DNA of 36,708 nt from RGIG4074 sp964459165 (GCA_964459165.1 CAYWKM010000014.1:1-36708); one strand, 5' to 3'. Shown: positions 8,357 to 16,555, numbered from the stretch's first letter. Numbers and translations: made by a program. The notes: a model not told the origin generated them from the letters alone.

Positions 8357-9931
8357 ATGAAAAAACCTTATGCGATCATCATTATGGACGGTTACGGCGT
8401 CGCTCCCGCGTCCGAAGGCAACGCCATTTCTCTCGACGGAAGCAAAAATATCGCCGAGCTCAAAAAGGAATATCCGAACACGCAAATCGGCGCAAGCGGC
8501 ATGAGCGTAGGTCTTCCCGACGGACAAATGGGCAATTCCGAAGTGGGACACCTGAACATCGGCGCGGGCAGAATCGTCTATCAGGATCTGACCAAAATAA
8601 CGAAATCCATTCAAGACGGCGATTTCTTTGAAAATCCCGCCCTCGTCAAAGCGATGGACAGCGCAAAGGCGAACGGGAAAAAGCTGCATCTTTGGGGACT
8701 CGCTTCCACGGGCGGCGTTCACAGCCATATCACGCATCTCTTCGCGCTCATTCAAATGGCGAAGGAAAGAGGACTGGACAACGTTTACATTCACGCCTTT
8801 TTGGACGGCAGAGACGAACCGCCCGCTTCCGGAGCCGGCTTTTTAAAGGATCTGCAAGATAAAATCGACGAGCTCGGCTTCGGCGAAATCGCTTCCATCT
8901 GCGGAAGATATTACGCCATGGACAGAGACAACAATTGGGACAGAGAGGAAAAGGCTTACAATATGCTCGTCTTGGGCGAAGGCGTTCGGGAAGAATGCTC
9001 CGCCGAAGAGGCGTGCAGGCGCTCCTACGAAAGGGGCGTCACCGACGAATTCGTTCTGCCCACCAACCTCCTCAAAAACGGAAAGCCCGTCGCGCTCGTA
9101 GAAAAGGGCGACAGCGTCATCTTCTTCAACTTCCGCCCCGACAGAGCCAGACAGATTACGAGAATGTTCTCCCAAGAAGAATTCCCCTTTACCGACGCAA
9201 AGACGGGCAAACGGCTCGGCTTTGAGAGAAAGACGGGATTTCTCGCGCCCGTATACGTCGGATTCGCCGTATACGATTCCTCCTTTAAAAACGTGGGCGT
9301 GGCGTTCCCCATCGACACGATCGAAAATACCCTCCCTCAATATATTTCTTCCCTCGGTCTGACGCAATTGCATATCGCCGAGACGGAAAAATACGCGCAC
9401 GTAACCTTCTTCTTCAACGCAAAATTAGAGCCCCCCGTGGAGGGCGAAACGAGAATCGTCATTCCCTCCCCGAAGGTCGCCACGTACGACTTACAGCCGG
9501 AGATGAGCGCCTACCTCGTAAAGGATAAAGTTCTCGAAGAGCTTTCCACCGGAAACTACGACGTGATGATCCTCAACTTTGCGAACTGCGACATGGTAGG
9601 ACACACGGGCGTTCTTTCCGCCGCAGAAAAAGCGGTGCATACCGTAGACGAATGCGTAAAAGAGGTCGTCGATAAAATTCTCGAAATGGGCGGCGGCGCG
9701 CTGGTCACCGCAGATCACGGCAACGCCGACAGGATGATCGACGAGGACGGCGTAACCCCCTTCACCGCGCATACGACTAATCCGGTGCCCGTCATCCTCG
9801 TTTCCAACGAGCTGAAGGACGTCAAACTCCGCGAAGGCGGCGTGCTTGCCGATCTCGCTCCCACCTTGCTCGAAATGATGGGAATCCCTCAGCCGAAGGA
9901 AATGACGGGCAAGAGCTTGATCGTCAGATAA
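8357..9931 (+). CDS. gpmI: 2,3-bisphosphoglycerate-independent phosphoglycerate mutase
   Basis: Converts 3-phosphoglycerate to 2-phosphoglycerate through a phosphoserine intermediate, using two metal ions. The 524 residues are near the usual 510. IIMDGYG holds the first metal aspartate, and GQMGNSEVGHLNIGAG holds the nucleophilic serine (about residue 61). STGGVHSH, DGRDEPP and FNFRPDRARQ line the substrate site. NFANCDMVGHTG and ADHGNAD are the alkaline-phosphatase-type metal motifs. The ribosome site is TGGAGGAG. It is the last gene of the glycolytic operon and is followed by a double hairpin terminator. Confidence 0.97.
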   Translation: MKKPYAIIIMDGYGVAPASEGNAISLDGSKNIAELKKEYPNTQIGASGMSVGLPDGQMGNSEVGHLNIGAGRIVYQDLTKITKSIQDGDFFENPALVKAMDSAKANGKKLHLWGLASTGGVHSHITHLFALIQMAKERGLDNVYIHAFLDGRDEPPASGAGFLKDLQDKIDELGFGEIASICGRYYAMDRDNNWDREEKAYNMLVLGEGVREECSAEEACRRSYERGVTDEFVLPTNLLKNGKPVALVEKGDSVIFFNFRPDRARQITRMFSQEEFPFTDAKTGKRLGFERKTGFLAPVYVGFAVYDSSFKNVGVAFPIDTIENTLPQYISSLGLTQLHIAETEKYAHVTFFFNAKLEPPVEGETRIVIPSPKVATYDLQPEMSAYLVKDKVLEELSTGNYDVMILNFANCDMVGHTGVLSAAEKAVHTVDECVKEVVDKILEMGGGALVTADHGNADRMIDEDGVTPFTAHTTNPVPVILVSNELKDVKLREGGVLADLAPTLLEMMGIPQPKEMTGKSLIVR

Positions 9932-9943
9932 AAAAGGAAACGG

Positions 9944-10004
9944 CGTTTCGGGTAAACCCCGAAACGGCTGCAGGTCGACGAATCCCGTCGGTCTGCAGCT
10001 TTTT
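9944..10004 (+). terminator. tandem-hairpin terminator after gpmI
   Basis: Two hairpins follow gpmI directly. The first pairs CGTTTCGGG (9944-9952) with CCCGAAACG (9958-9966). The second (9968-9998) is a 13-bp stem starting CTGCAG with two G-U pairs, followed by TTTTT. The second hairpin plus T-run is a standard intrinsic terminator. Confidence 0.85.
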
Positions 10005-10083
10005 GTATGATGCGATCCTTCTGAAAAAGCGGACAAACCTCCTTTCTTTTGCAAAAAAATTATGGAAATTTCCCTTTTTTCGG

Positions 10084-10112
10084 TTGTCATTTTTATTTCG
10101 ATATGTTATAAT
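10084..10112 (+). promoter_or_regulatory. sigma-A promoter for secG
   Basis: TTGTCA (10084-10089), 17 bases, then perfect TATAAT (10107-10112), about 54 bases upstream of the secG start. Confidence 0.75.
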
Positions 10113-10165
10113 TCTTGGAGAATTGATAAAAATTACTTTTCAGGAACAATAAGGAAGACAAAATT

Positions 10166-10477
10166 ATGATGAATCTGTCCAATTTGCTCGTACCCGTATC
10201 GGGTAGCGGCTTGTATACCTTATTCATGGTATTATGTATCTTAATGGTGGCTCTCGTATTTTTGATTGCGATTTTTTCCATTATCATCGTTCTCATGCAA
10301 CCCGGCAATTCGACCGGAATCAACGCTTTGGGCGGCTCGAGCGAAACGTTCTTCGGAAAAAATAAAGGAAAATCCATAGAAGAAAAGCTGAAAAAAGTAA
10401 CCTACGGCTGCATCATTGCCTTGGGTGTGATTGCGATTATCTTCTTTATTCTTCAGCATGACGGCATATGGTCTTAA
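10166..10477 (+). CDS. secG: preprotein translocase subunit SecG
   Basis: Small membrane subunit of the SecYEG protein-export channel. There is one long hydrophobic segment (about residues 18-47), then the family signature VLMQPGNSTGINALGGSSETFFGKN, a short basic cytosolic stretch and a second transmembrane helix (about 80-97). At 103 residues it is longer than many SecG proteins (70-80) because of its N-terminal segment. The start is taken at the first of two adjacent ATGs behind AATAAGGAAG. Together with rnr and smpB this is the usual Firmicute secG-rnr-smpB neighbourhood. Confidence 0.9.
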   Translation: MMNLSNLLVPVSGSGLYTLFMVLCILMVALVFLIAIFSIIIVLMQPGNSTGINALGGSSETFFGKNKGKSIEEKLKKVTYGCIIALGVIAIIFFILQHDGIWS

Positions 10478-10495
10478 AAAATGCAATACAAACGA

Positions 10496-10526
10496 GCGGC
10501 TCTGAAAAATACGGAGCCGCTTTTTT
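10496..10526 (+). terminator. terminator between secG and rnr
   Basis: GCGGCTC (10496-10502) pairs with GAGCCGC (10514-10520), followed by TTTTTT. It would end or attenuate secG transcription before rnr. Confidence 0.8.
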
Positions 10527-10556
10527 ACATATCGAAAGGAAGGAGAACACACAACA

Positions 10557-12686
10557 TTGAACGCAAAAGAACGATTACTTGAAAAATTTTACGACGGTTC
10601 CTTCGCACGGCTCACAGACGTGGAAATTTGCAGGAAGCTCGGCATAAAAAACGGACAGGAAAAGCTTCGCGTTCGCCGACTTTTACACGAATTGTGCGAC
10701 GAAGAAAAGCTTTACCGCGACTTTTTCTTTCACTACGGCACGGCGGAACAGCTCGGCGCGATCAAGGGAAGAATTTCCGGCAATGAAAAAGGCTTCGGCT
10801 TTCTGATTCCCGAAGACAAAAGCATCGGTCATGATTTCTTTATCCCCAAGCGATTCATGCACGGCGCGTATCACAAAGATCTCGTCTATTGTATGCCCGT
10901 AAAGGACGCCAAGAGCGACGACGAGGCGGAAGTCATCGCCGTACTCGAAAGAGGCTTACGGGAGGTCGTAGGGACCTTTTACCGCGAGGGAAACTTTTGC
11001 TTCCTCCGCCCGGACGAAAAAAAATTCTGCACGGACGTCTTTATTCCCGTCAAGGCGAGCAAGGACTGCGTAAGCGGCGCAAAAGCCGTGGCGCGCATTA
11101 CCGAATATCCCCGCGATAAGGCGCCCGGCGGCGAAATCGTCGAAATTTTAGAGGCGGAAAATCAACTTTTTCTCGAAGAGCTCTCCCTGATCCGTTCACA
11201 TTCTTTAAGGGAGGAATTTCCCGAATCCGTCATAAGGGAGGCGGAAAAACAGGCGAAAAAGCCCGTTGCGGGAAAAGCGCTCCTTCACCGCAAGGATTTC
11301 CGAGATAAACTCATCGTCACCGTAGACGGCGAGGACACTCGCGACATCGACGACGCAATCAGCGTAGAAAAGGACGGAAATTATTACGTTCTCGGCGTGC
11401 ATATCGCCGACGTGAGCGAATACGTAACCTATAAAAGCGAGCTCGACAACGAAGCGTTCGAACGCGGGACGAGCGTATACTTTCCCGATCGAGTCCTTCC
11501 CATGTTGCCGAAAGCGCTCTCCAACGGTATTTGTTCGTTGAACGAGGGAGAAGATCGGCTCGCACTGTCCTGCATCATGAAAATAGACCGACAGGGAAAG
11601 ACGGTCGACCGCGAAATATGCAAATCCGTTATCCGCTCCGCGCACCGCATGACTTATACCGACGTCGCCGCCATTGCGGAGGGAGACCGAAAGACAATCG
11701 AACGTTATCCCGATCTGCCCGAAATGATCGCCGACGCCGTCGCGCTCACCCGCATCCTCATCGATATGCGAGCGAAAAAAGGCTGCGTCGATCTCGAAAT
11801 CAACGAAAAAAAGATTCTGCTCGGCAAAGACGGACGAATAGAAATTCCCGACGACAAACGCACGATCTCGCACGAAATGATCGAGCAATTCATGGTGATC
11901 GCGAACGAAACGGTGGCGACGTATATGTCCGACCTTTCCGCGCCCTTCGTCTATCGCGTTCACGAAAAACCGAGCGCGGATAAGGCGGAGGAATTCAAGA
12001 ACTTTTTATCGGAGCTGGGCGTACGCAGTCGAATCAATCCCGAAGACGTTCGTTCCTACGATTACAAAAACATTCTCGACAAAATCAAAGACCGACCGAT
12101 CTATTCCGTCGTCAACCGCGTGATGCTGCGCTCGATGATGAAGGCGAAATATTCCCCCGTCAACGCGGGGCATTTCAGTCTCGCTTCCGCGTGCTACTGT
12201 CACTTTACCTCCCCTATCCGCCGTTACCCCGATCTGTGCATTCACCGCATCATCAAGGAAATCCTCGACGGAAATTACGAAAAGGTAGGCGAAAAATATA
12301 AGGATTTCGTAAACGAGGCCTCCGTTCAATCCTCGAACGCCGAACGGAGAGCCATGGAAGCGGAGCGCGACGTGAACGATTTGTATACAGTCGCTTATAT
12401 GCACGAACATATCGGAGAGGAATACGACGCGGTTCTTTCGGGCGTGACCTCCTTCGGGCTGTTCGCCGAGCTGTCCAACGCGATCGAAGGATTTATCCCC
12501 TTGGAAACCTTGCCCGAAGACGAATATGAATATATCGAGCAAAAATATATGCTCCGCGGCAGAAAACTTTCCTTCCGCATCGGCGAGGAAATCCGCGTGC
12601 GCGTCGTTTCCTGCCGTTTCGACACGAGGAGAACGGAGTTTCAATTGATCGAAAAAAGGGAGGAAGGCGCGTCCTCGAACGGTTAG
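10557..12686 (+). CDS. rnr: ribonuclease R
   Basis: Processive 3'-5' exoribonuclease that degrades structured RNA and works with tmRNA-SmpB on non-stop mRNAs. The 709 residues show an N-terminal winged-helix-like region (to about 70), cold-shock domains (ISGNEKGFGFLIPED; GTFYREGNFCFLRPD), the RNB catalytic domain with metal-binding DTRDIDDAISVEK, YHFTSPIRRYPDL-type motif (CHFTSPIRRYPDLCIHR) and a C-terminal S1 domain (YDAVLSGVTSFGLFAEL). The start is a TTG about 10 bases after AAGGAGG-like AAGGAAGGAG; no better ATG lies nearby. No strong promoter was seen between the secG terminator and this start, so expression may depend on read-through. Confidence 0.95.
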   Translation: MNAKERLLEKFYDGSFARLTDVEICRKLGIKNGQEKLRVRRLLHELCDEEKLYRDFFFHYGTAEQLGAIKGRISGNEKGFGFLIPEDKSIGHDFFIPKRFMHGAYHKDLVYCMPVKDAKSDDEAEVIAVLERGLREVVGTFYREGNFCFLRPDEKKFCTDVFIPVKASKDCVSGAKAVARITEYPRDKAPGGEIVEILEAENQLFLEELSLIRSHSLREEFPESVIREAEKQAKKPVAGKALLHRKDFRDKLIVTVDGEDTRDIDDAISVEKDGNYYVLGVHIADVSEYVTYKSELDNEAFERGTSVYFPDRVLPMLPKALSNGICSLNEGEDRLALSCIMKIDRQGKTVDREICKSVIRSAHRMTYTDVAAIAEGDRKTIERYPDLPEMIADAVALTRILIDMRAKKGCVDLEINEKKILLGKDGRIEIPDDKRTISHEMIEQFMVIANETVATYMSDLSAPFVYRVHEKPSADKAEEFKNFLSELGVRSRINPEDVRSYDYKNILDKIKDRPIYSVVNRVMLRSMMKAKYSPVNAGHFSLASACYCHFTSPIRRYPDLCIHRIIKEILDGNYEKVGEKYKDFVNEASVQSSNAERRAMEAERDVNDLYTVAYMHEHIGEEYDAVLSGVTSFGLFAELSNAIEGFIPLETLPEDEYEYIEQKYMLRGRKLSFRIGEEIRVRVVSCRFDTRRTEFQLIEKREEGASSNG

Positions 12687-12701
12687 CCGCAAGCCGTTTT
12701 T
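12679..12701 (+). terminator. terminator overlapping the end of rnr
   Basis: ACGGTT (12679-12684) pairs with AGCCGT (12692-12697, one G-U pair) around a 7-base loop, followed by TTTTTATTTTT. The rnr stop codon lies inside the hairpin. Confidence 0.6.
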
Positions 12702-12723
12702 ATTTTTATTTCGGAATTTTTCT

Positions 12724-12751
12724 TTTACTTTTATCCGGAGTGTGATATAAT
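12724..12751 (+). promoter_or_regulatory. extended -10 promoter for smpB
   Basis: TGATATAAT (12743-12751) is a perfect extended -10 element (TGnTATAAT). A weak -35 (TTTACT, 12724-12729) lies 16 bases upstream. The -10 ends only six bases before the smpB ATG, so transcription would start at or next to the start codon. Confidence 0.7.
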
Positions 12752-12757
12752 TATTCT

Positions 12758-13210
12758 ATGAAAATCATAACCACCAACCGAACGGCTTCCTTTGAATATT
12801 TCATCGAAGACAGATACGAAGCCGGAATCGTTTTAGAAGGAGCGGAAATCAAATCCCTGCGGAAGGGAAACGTAAACATGAACGACGCCTTCTGCTTGAT
12901 CAGAAACGGTCAGGCGGATATCGAAAATATGCACATCGCCGTCTACGACAAGGCGGGCGCGTTCAATTCCAGGGACGCAAGGCGTCCGCGCCGTCTCCTT
13001 CTGCATAAGGACGAAATCGCGAAAATATCGGGAAAAATCAACGAAAAAGGCTACACGCTCGTCCCTTTAAAGCTTTATTTTAAAGATTCCCTCGTCAAAG
13101 CGGAAGTGGCGTTGTGCCGCGGAAAGCACACGTACGATAAAAAACAAGCCCTCGCCGAACGCGACGCAAAGAGGGAGACAGACCGGGCGATCAAGGAATA
13201 TTTAAGGTAA
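12758..13210 (+). CDS. smpB: SsrA-binding protein SmpB
   Basis: Binds tmRNA and positions it in the A site of stalled ribosomes for trans-translation. The 150 residues are typical. Motifs are NRTASFEYFIEDRYEAGIVLEGAEIKSLR (read in parts: EAGIVLEGAEIKSLRKG), the central RDARRPRRLLLHKDEI and GYTLVPLKLYFK, and the basic C-terminal tail GKHTYDKKQALAERDAKR. No Shine-Dalgarno lies at a usable distance upstream; the only GGAG is about 19 bases away. With the promoter right before it this suggests a leaderless mRNA. The tmRNA gene is not in the window. Confidence 0.95.
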   Translation: MKIITTNRTASFEYFIEDRYEAGIVLEGAEIKSLRKGNVNMNDAFCLIRNGQADIENMHIAVYDKAGAFNSRDARRPRRLLLHKDEIAKISGKINEKGYTLVPLKLYFKDSLVKAEVALCRGKHTYDKKQALAERDAKRETDRAIKEYLR

Positions 13211-13302
13211 TCGCTTTTTACGGCTTGTTTTCACATCCGTCCGCGCACATCGTCCGAACGGTCGAAAAATATCGATAAATACAGATAAGGAGTTCGTTTG
13301 CA

Positions 13303-14208
13303 ATGCCTATCGTCATAGATAAAAATATACCGGCTTATTCCATTTTAAGCGAAGAGAGAATCTTCGTCATGGAAAAGGGAAGAGCTTCCAAACAGGATAT
13401 CCGTCCGCTCGAAATAGCCCTTCTCAATCTGATGCCGACGAAAATAGAGACGGAGACGCAATTTATGCGCCTTTTGTCCAATTCCCCTTTGCAGGTGAAT
13501 ATCACGCTGATTCATACCGAAACGTATCACAGCAAGAACACCGAAGCGGCATACCTCGATAAATTCTATAAGTCGTTTGAGACGGTGAAAACCCGCTATT
13601 TCGACGGCATGATCATAACGGGCGCGCCCGTGGAGACGATGGAATTTTCCTCCGTCTCCTATTGGGACGAATTAAAGAGGCTGTTCGATTTTTCCAAGAC
13701 GAACGTCACCTCCGCCATCTTCATCTGTTGGGGGGCTATGGCCGCGCTCAATTATTTTTACGGAATTCCCAAGCATCCGCTCAAAGAAAAGCTGTTCGGC
13801 GTGTTCTCCCATCAAAAGACGATTACGAATCATCCGGAGCCGCTGATGAGAGGCATTTCCGACGAATTTCATATGTGCCATTCCCGCCACACCACCGTAG
13901 AGCTTGCCGATATCAAGAAGCATCCGGAGCTCAAGGTTTTGGGATATTCCAAAATAGCGGGTCCCGCCATCGTCGCTTCCCAAGACAACAAGCAGGTTTT
14001 CGTCCTCGGTCACATGGAGTACGATCGGGACACGCTGAAAAAAGAATACGAGAGAGATCTCGCAAAGGGTCTTCCCATCAAAAAGCCCTATTCTTACTTT
14101 GCCGACAAGGAATGTACGCAGATCAGAATGAATTGGTCTTCGACTTCGAATTTATTCTATAACAATTGGCTGAACTGCGTATATCAGGAAACGCCCTACG
14201 AGCTATAA
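13303..14208 (+). CDS. metA: homoserine O-acetyltransferase (MetA family)
   Basis: Acylates homoserine, the first committed step of methionine synthesis. The 301 residues match MetA length. Cys142 in FICWGAMA is the nucleophile, and His237 and Glu239 in VLGHMEY complete the catalytic set. Residue 111 is glutamate (ITGAPVETMEF). In the characterised MetA proteins Glu at this position goes with acetyl-CoA use and Gly with succinyl-CoA, so I predict an acetyltransferase despite the common 'succinyl' label. The ribosome site is AAGGAG. No SAM riboswitch or T-box is visible in the 92-base upstream spacer. A strong terminator follows, so it is probably monocistronic. Confidence 0.93.
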   Translation: MPIVIDKNIPAYSILSEERIFVMEKGRASKQDIRPLEIALLNLMPTKIETETQFMRLLSNSPLQVNITLIHTETYHSKNTEAAYLDKFYKSFETVKTRYFDGMIITGAPVETMEFSSVSYWDELKRLFDFSKTNVTSAIFICWGAMAALNYFYGIPKHPLKEKLFGVFSHQKTITNHPEPLMRGISDEFHMCHSRHTTVELADIKKHPELKVLGYSKIAGPAIVASQDNKQVFVLGHMEYDRDTLKKEYERDLAKGLPIKKPYSYFADKECTQIRMNWSSTSNLFYNNWLNCVYQETPYEL

Positions 14209-14216
14209 CTCTCCTT

Positions 14217-14252
14217 CTGCCGCTTTCGATCAAACGAAAACGGCAGTTTTCT
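14217..14252 (+). terminator. terminator of metA
   Basis: CTGCCG-c-TTTCG (14217-14228) pairs with CGAAAA-CGGCAG (ending 14246), followed by TTTTCTT. Confidence 0.8.
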
Positions 14253-14342
14253 TCGACAAAATTCGTCAGGAAAGTGAATTTTTTTCAAAGAAAGATAAAA
14301 AATAATCAAAAAAACCGTCTTTCATATTTTTTTCGCAAAAAC

Positions 14343-14371
14343 TTGACTTCCTATTTCTATTGTGATATAAA
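14343..14371 (+). promoter_or_regulatory. sigma-A promoter of the xpt-nucleoside transporter unit
   Basis: TTGACT (14343-14348), 17 bases, then TATAAA (14366-14371). It would start a leader RNA of about 230 bases carrying the riboswitch. Confidence 0.8.
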
Positions 14372-14381
14372 TACATACGTT

Positions 14382-14430
14382 GAATATACAGACCTCGCAT
14401 GGCTGTCGCCGCGCTTCGTCCGCTATATTC
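14382..14430 (+). other. stem-closed element at the 5' end of the xpt leader
   Basis: GAATATA (14382-14388) pairs with TATATTC (14424-14430) and encloses a small hairpin (CAG-a-CC / GG-CTG). It lies between the promoter and the guanine aptamer and is not part of the known purine aptamer. I do not recognise it; it may be a 5' stabilising stem. Confidence 0.35.
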
Positions 14431-14464
14431 CGGAGCATTTTTTACAAGCAAAAAATAGACGAAA

Positions 14465-14533
14465 GCCAATATATGCCTCCTTTTCAGCGGCGGAGGCGTC
14501 TCTACTGCAGCGCCCGGAAACTGCAACTATTGG
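14465..14533 (+). promoter_or_regulatory. guanine-type purine riboswitch aptamer
   Basis: P1 pairs CCAAT (14466-14470) with ATTGG (14529-14533). P2 pairs GCCTCC (14475-14480) with GGAGGC (14492-14497). The conserved J2/3 reads GTCTCTAC (14498-14505). P3 pairs TGCAG (14506-14510) with CTGCA (14521-14525), and J3/1 reads ACT (14526-14528). The middle C of ACT is the base that pairs with the ligand and marks guanine rather than adenine specificity. Both apical loops look longer than the usual seven bases, so the loop-loop contact may differ from the textbook form. Location upstream of xpt is the classic one. Confidence 0.85.
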
Positions 14534-14548
14534 AAGAAATCGGAAGAA

Positions 14549-14590
14549 ATATATTGGCAGAGGCGATAAAGGTCGCTTTCTGCTTTTTTT
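14549..14590 (+). terminator. riboswitch expression platform: antiterminator strand and terminator
   Basis: The terminator pairs GCAGAG-GCGA (from 14557) with TCGC-TTCTGC (to 14583), with a bulge, followed by seven T (14584-14590). Just upstream and sharing its first bases, ATATATTGGC (14549-14558) is perfectly complementary over ten bases to GCCAATATAT (14465-14474), the 5' strand of P1. Ligand binding would hold P1 and allow termination; without ligand the 10-bp alternative helix would win and favour read-through. Confidence 0.75.
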
Positions 14591-14609
14591 CTTTCTCATG
14601 GGGGGATCT

Positions 14610-15182
14610 ATGAAAGCGTTAGAGGAAAAAATCATCAAAGAGGGCGTCGTTCTGCCGGGAGACGTTCTGAAAGTGGGAAGCTTTTTAAACCAGCAGGTAG
14701 ACACGGTATTTTTAAAAAAGATGGCGGAAGAAGTCAAGCGGCTGTTTTCCGATTCCGAAATTACCAAGGTCCTGACCGTGGAATCCTCCGGCATCCCTTT
14801 CGCCACGGCGGTCGGAACAGAGCTCGGCGTTCCCATGGTATTCGCCAAGAAACACCCCTCCGCCAATGTGAGCGGCGAACAGCTTTCCGCTTTCGTATAT
14901 TCCTACACGCACAAAACGACTTACAATATCGCCGTCGGTCGCGCTTACATCGACAAAGACGATAAAGTTCTGATCACCGACGACTTCCTTGCCAACGGAA
15001 ATGCGCTGAAAGGATTGATTTCCATCGTCAAGCAGGCGGGAGCCGAAATCGTCGGCTGTTGCGCGGAAATCGAGAAGGGCTTTCAGGGCGGAGGAGACGA
15101 GCTTCGCGCAGAGGGCTATAAAGTAGAATCCCTCGCCGTTATCGAACGCATGGAAGGTTCCTCGATCGTGTTCAGAGGGTAA
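14610..15182 (+). CDS. xpt: xanthine phosphoribosyltransferase
   Basis: Salvages xanthine to XMP with PRPP. The 190 residues from the ATG at 14610 match Xpt closely. The PRPP-binding motif is VLITDDFLANGNAL, and the N-terminal ESSGIPFATAVGTELGVPMVFAKK region is also typical. The frame is open much further upstream (to 14166), but that part overlaps the promoter and riboswitch, so it is not coding. The ribosome site is the G-run GGGGGGAT. It is the first gene behind the guanine riboswitch. Only 84 bases separate it from the nucleoside-binding lipoprotein gene, with no clear terminator, so the riboswitch may control the transporter as well. Confidence 0.95.
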   Translation: MKALEEKIIKEGVVLPGDVLKVGSFLNQQVDTVFLKKMAEEVKRLFSDSEITKVLTVESSGIPFATAVGTELGVPMVFAKKHPSANVSGEQLSAFVYSYTHKTTYNIAVGRAYIDKDDKVLITDDFLANGNALKGLISIVKQAGAEIVGCCAEIEKGFQGGGDELRAEGYKVESLAVIERMEGSSIVFRG

Positions 15183-15266
15183 GAAAATATCTCTTTCAAA
15201 AAAGGGTATTGATAAAATCGTTAAAATTTTTATTCGCGCCCCGCGCGCGAAATAAGGAGATAGTTT

Positions 15267-16538
15267 ATGAAAAAAATTGCAACCATCGCTCTCGCAGCCG
15301 TTATGACTGTATCCGGAGTCGCGCTCCTCGCATCGTGCGACAAAAAGGAAGACGGCGATACCGTCAAAGTGGGGCTTATCGCCCTCCATGACAGCAACTC
15401 TACTTACGACAAAAACTTCATCGACGCCATGAAGGAGGCTTGCGCAAACAAGGGAGCCGAACTGCTCGTCAAGACGGGCATTCCCGAAACCGCCGCCTGC
15501 TACGACGCGGCGGCAGACCTTGTCGATCAGGGCTGCGACGTCGTATTCGCCGATTCTTTCGGACACGAATCCTTTATTCTTCAAGCGGCAAAGGAATTTG
15601 AGGACGTTCAATTCTGCCACGCTACCGGAACGCAGGCAAAAGTCGCAAACCAGGCGAACTTCCACGACGCATTCGCCTCTATTTACGAGGGCAGATATCT
15701 TGCGGGCGTAGCCGCCGGCATGAAGCTCGTCGAAATGTACAACAACGGCGAGCTCGTCGATTCCAACTACGACGAAAACGGAAATATCAAGATCGGTTAC
15801 GTAGGCGCATACACCTATGCGGAAGTAATTTCCGGCTATACCTCTTTCTTCCTCGGCGCTCAGTCCGTCCTCGAAGAAACGGCAGGTATGCCCTCTCTTT
15901 CGATGGAAGTAACCTTCACGGGAAGCTGGTACGACGAAGCGGCCGAAAAGGAAGGCGCTCAGAACCTCATTCAAAGAGGCGCGGCTCTCATTTCCCAGCA
16001 CGCGGATTCGATGGGCGCTCCCTCCGCTTGCGAAGCCGCAGGCGTTCCCAATGTCTCCTACAACGGCAGCACGGAAGCTTCCTGCCCCAACACCTTTATC
16101 GTGTCTTCCAGAATTAATTGGGTTCCCTATTTTGAATATATGATCGACTGCGTCGCAAACGGCACGGCGATCGATACCGATTGGTGCGGCACGATCGACT
16201 CCGAATCCGTCGTCCTCACCGATTTCGGCTCTGCGGCGGCAGAAGGCACTGCGGAGAAGGTCGCCGAAGTCCGGAAAGCGCTTCAAGACGGCTCTTTAAG
16301 CGTATTCGACACTTCTAAATTTACCGTAACCGTAACCGAGACTTCCAACGCAAACGCGACCGTCGACGAAAACGGACGCCTGATCTCTTATCTCGCAGAT
16401 GTAGACGGAGACTATGTAGGCGAAACCGAAGTCGTTGCAAACGGCGTATTCCAGGAATCCAAGCTGCCCGATTACCGTTCCGCTCCTTACTTCGACGTTC
16501 TCATCGACAACATTACGCTCCTCAACGCTATCTATTAA
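15267..16538 (+). CDS. BMP-family nucleoside-binding lipoprotein
   Basis: Predicted extracellular substrate-binding lipoprotein of a purine nucleoside ABC transporter (BmpA/PnrA family). A type II signal peptide ends with the lipobox LASC (Cys24). The mature part has the BMP pattern: VKVGLIALHDSNSTYDKNFIDAM, the CDVVFADSFGH loop, FHDAFASIYEGRYLAGVAAGMK and KIGYVGAYTYAEVISGY. Its 423 residues are a little longer than usual (about 340-400). The ribosome site is AAGGAG. A GC-rich hairpin (TTCGCGC/GCGCGAA) sits just before that site. Neighbouring xpt and the riboswitch point to guanosine or related purine nucleosides as cargo. Confidence 0.9.
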   Translation: MKKIATIALAAVMTVSGVALLASCDKKEDGDTVKVGLIALHDSNSTYDKNFIDAMKEACANKGAELLVKTGIPETAACYDAAADLVDQGCDVVFADSFGHESFILQAAKEFEDVQFCHATGTQAKVANQANFHDAFASIYEGRYLAGVAAGMKLVEMYNNGELVDSNYDENGNIKIGYVGAYTYAEVISGYTSFFLGAQSVLEETAGMPSLSMEVTFTGSWYDEAAEKEGAQNLIQRGAALISQHADSMGAPSACEAAGVPNVSYNGSTEASCPNTFIVSSRINWVPYFEYMIDCVANGTAIDTDWCGTIDSESVVLTDFGSAAAEGTAEKVAEVRKALQDGSLSVFDTSKFTVTVTETSNANATVDENGRLISYLADVDGDYVGETEVVANGVFQESKLPDYRSAPYFDVLIDNITLLNAIY

Positions 16539-16555
16539 TTTTCAAATATAAAGAG

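Noticed and set aside
13211..13302. tmRNA (ssrA) gene after smpB
   Set aside because: The spacer is only 92 bases and has no tRNA-like ends or tag sequence.
14712..16286. 524-codon frame antisense to xpt and the BMP lipoprotein gene
   Set aside because: It lies fully opposite two well-identified genes and arises from their codon bias (few TAA/TAG/TGA complements). Its residues look like a shadow translation.
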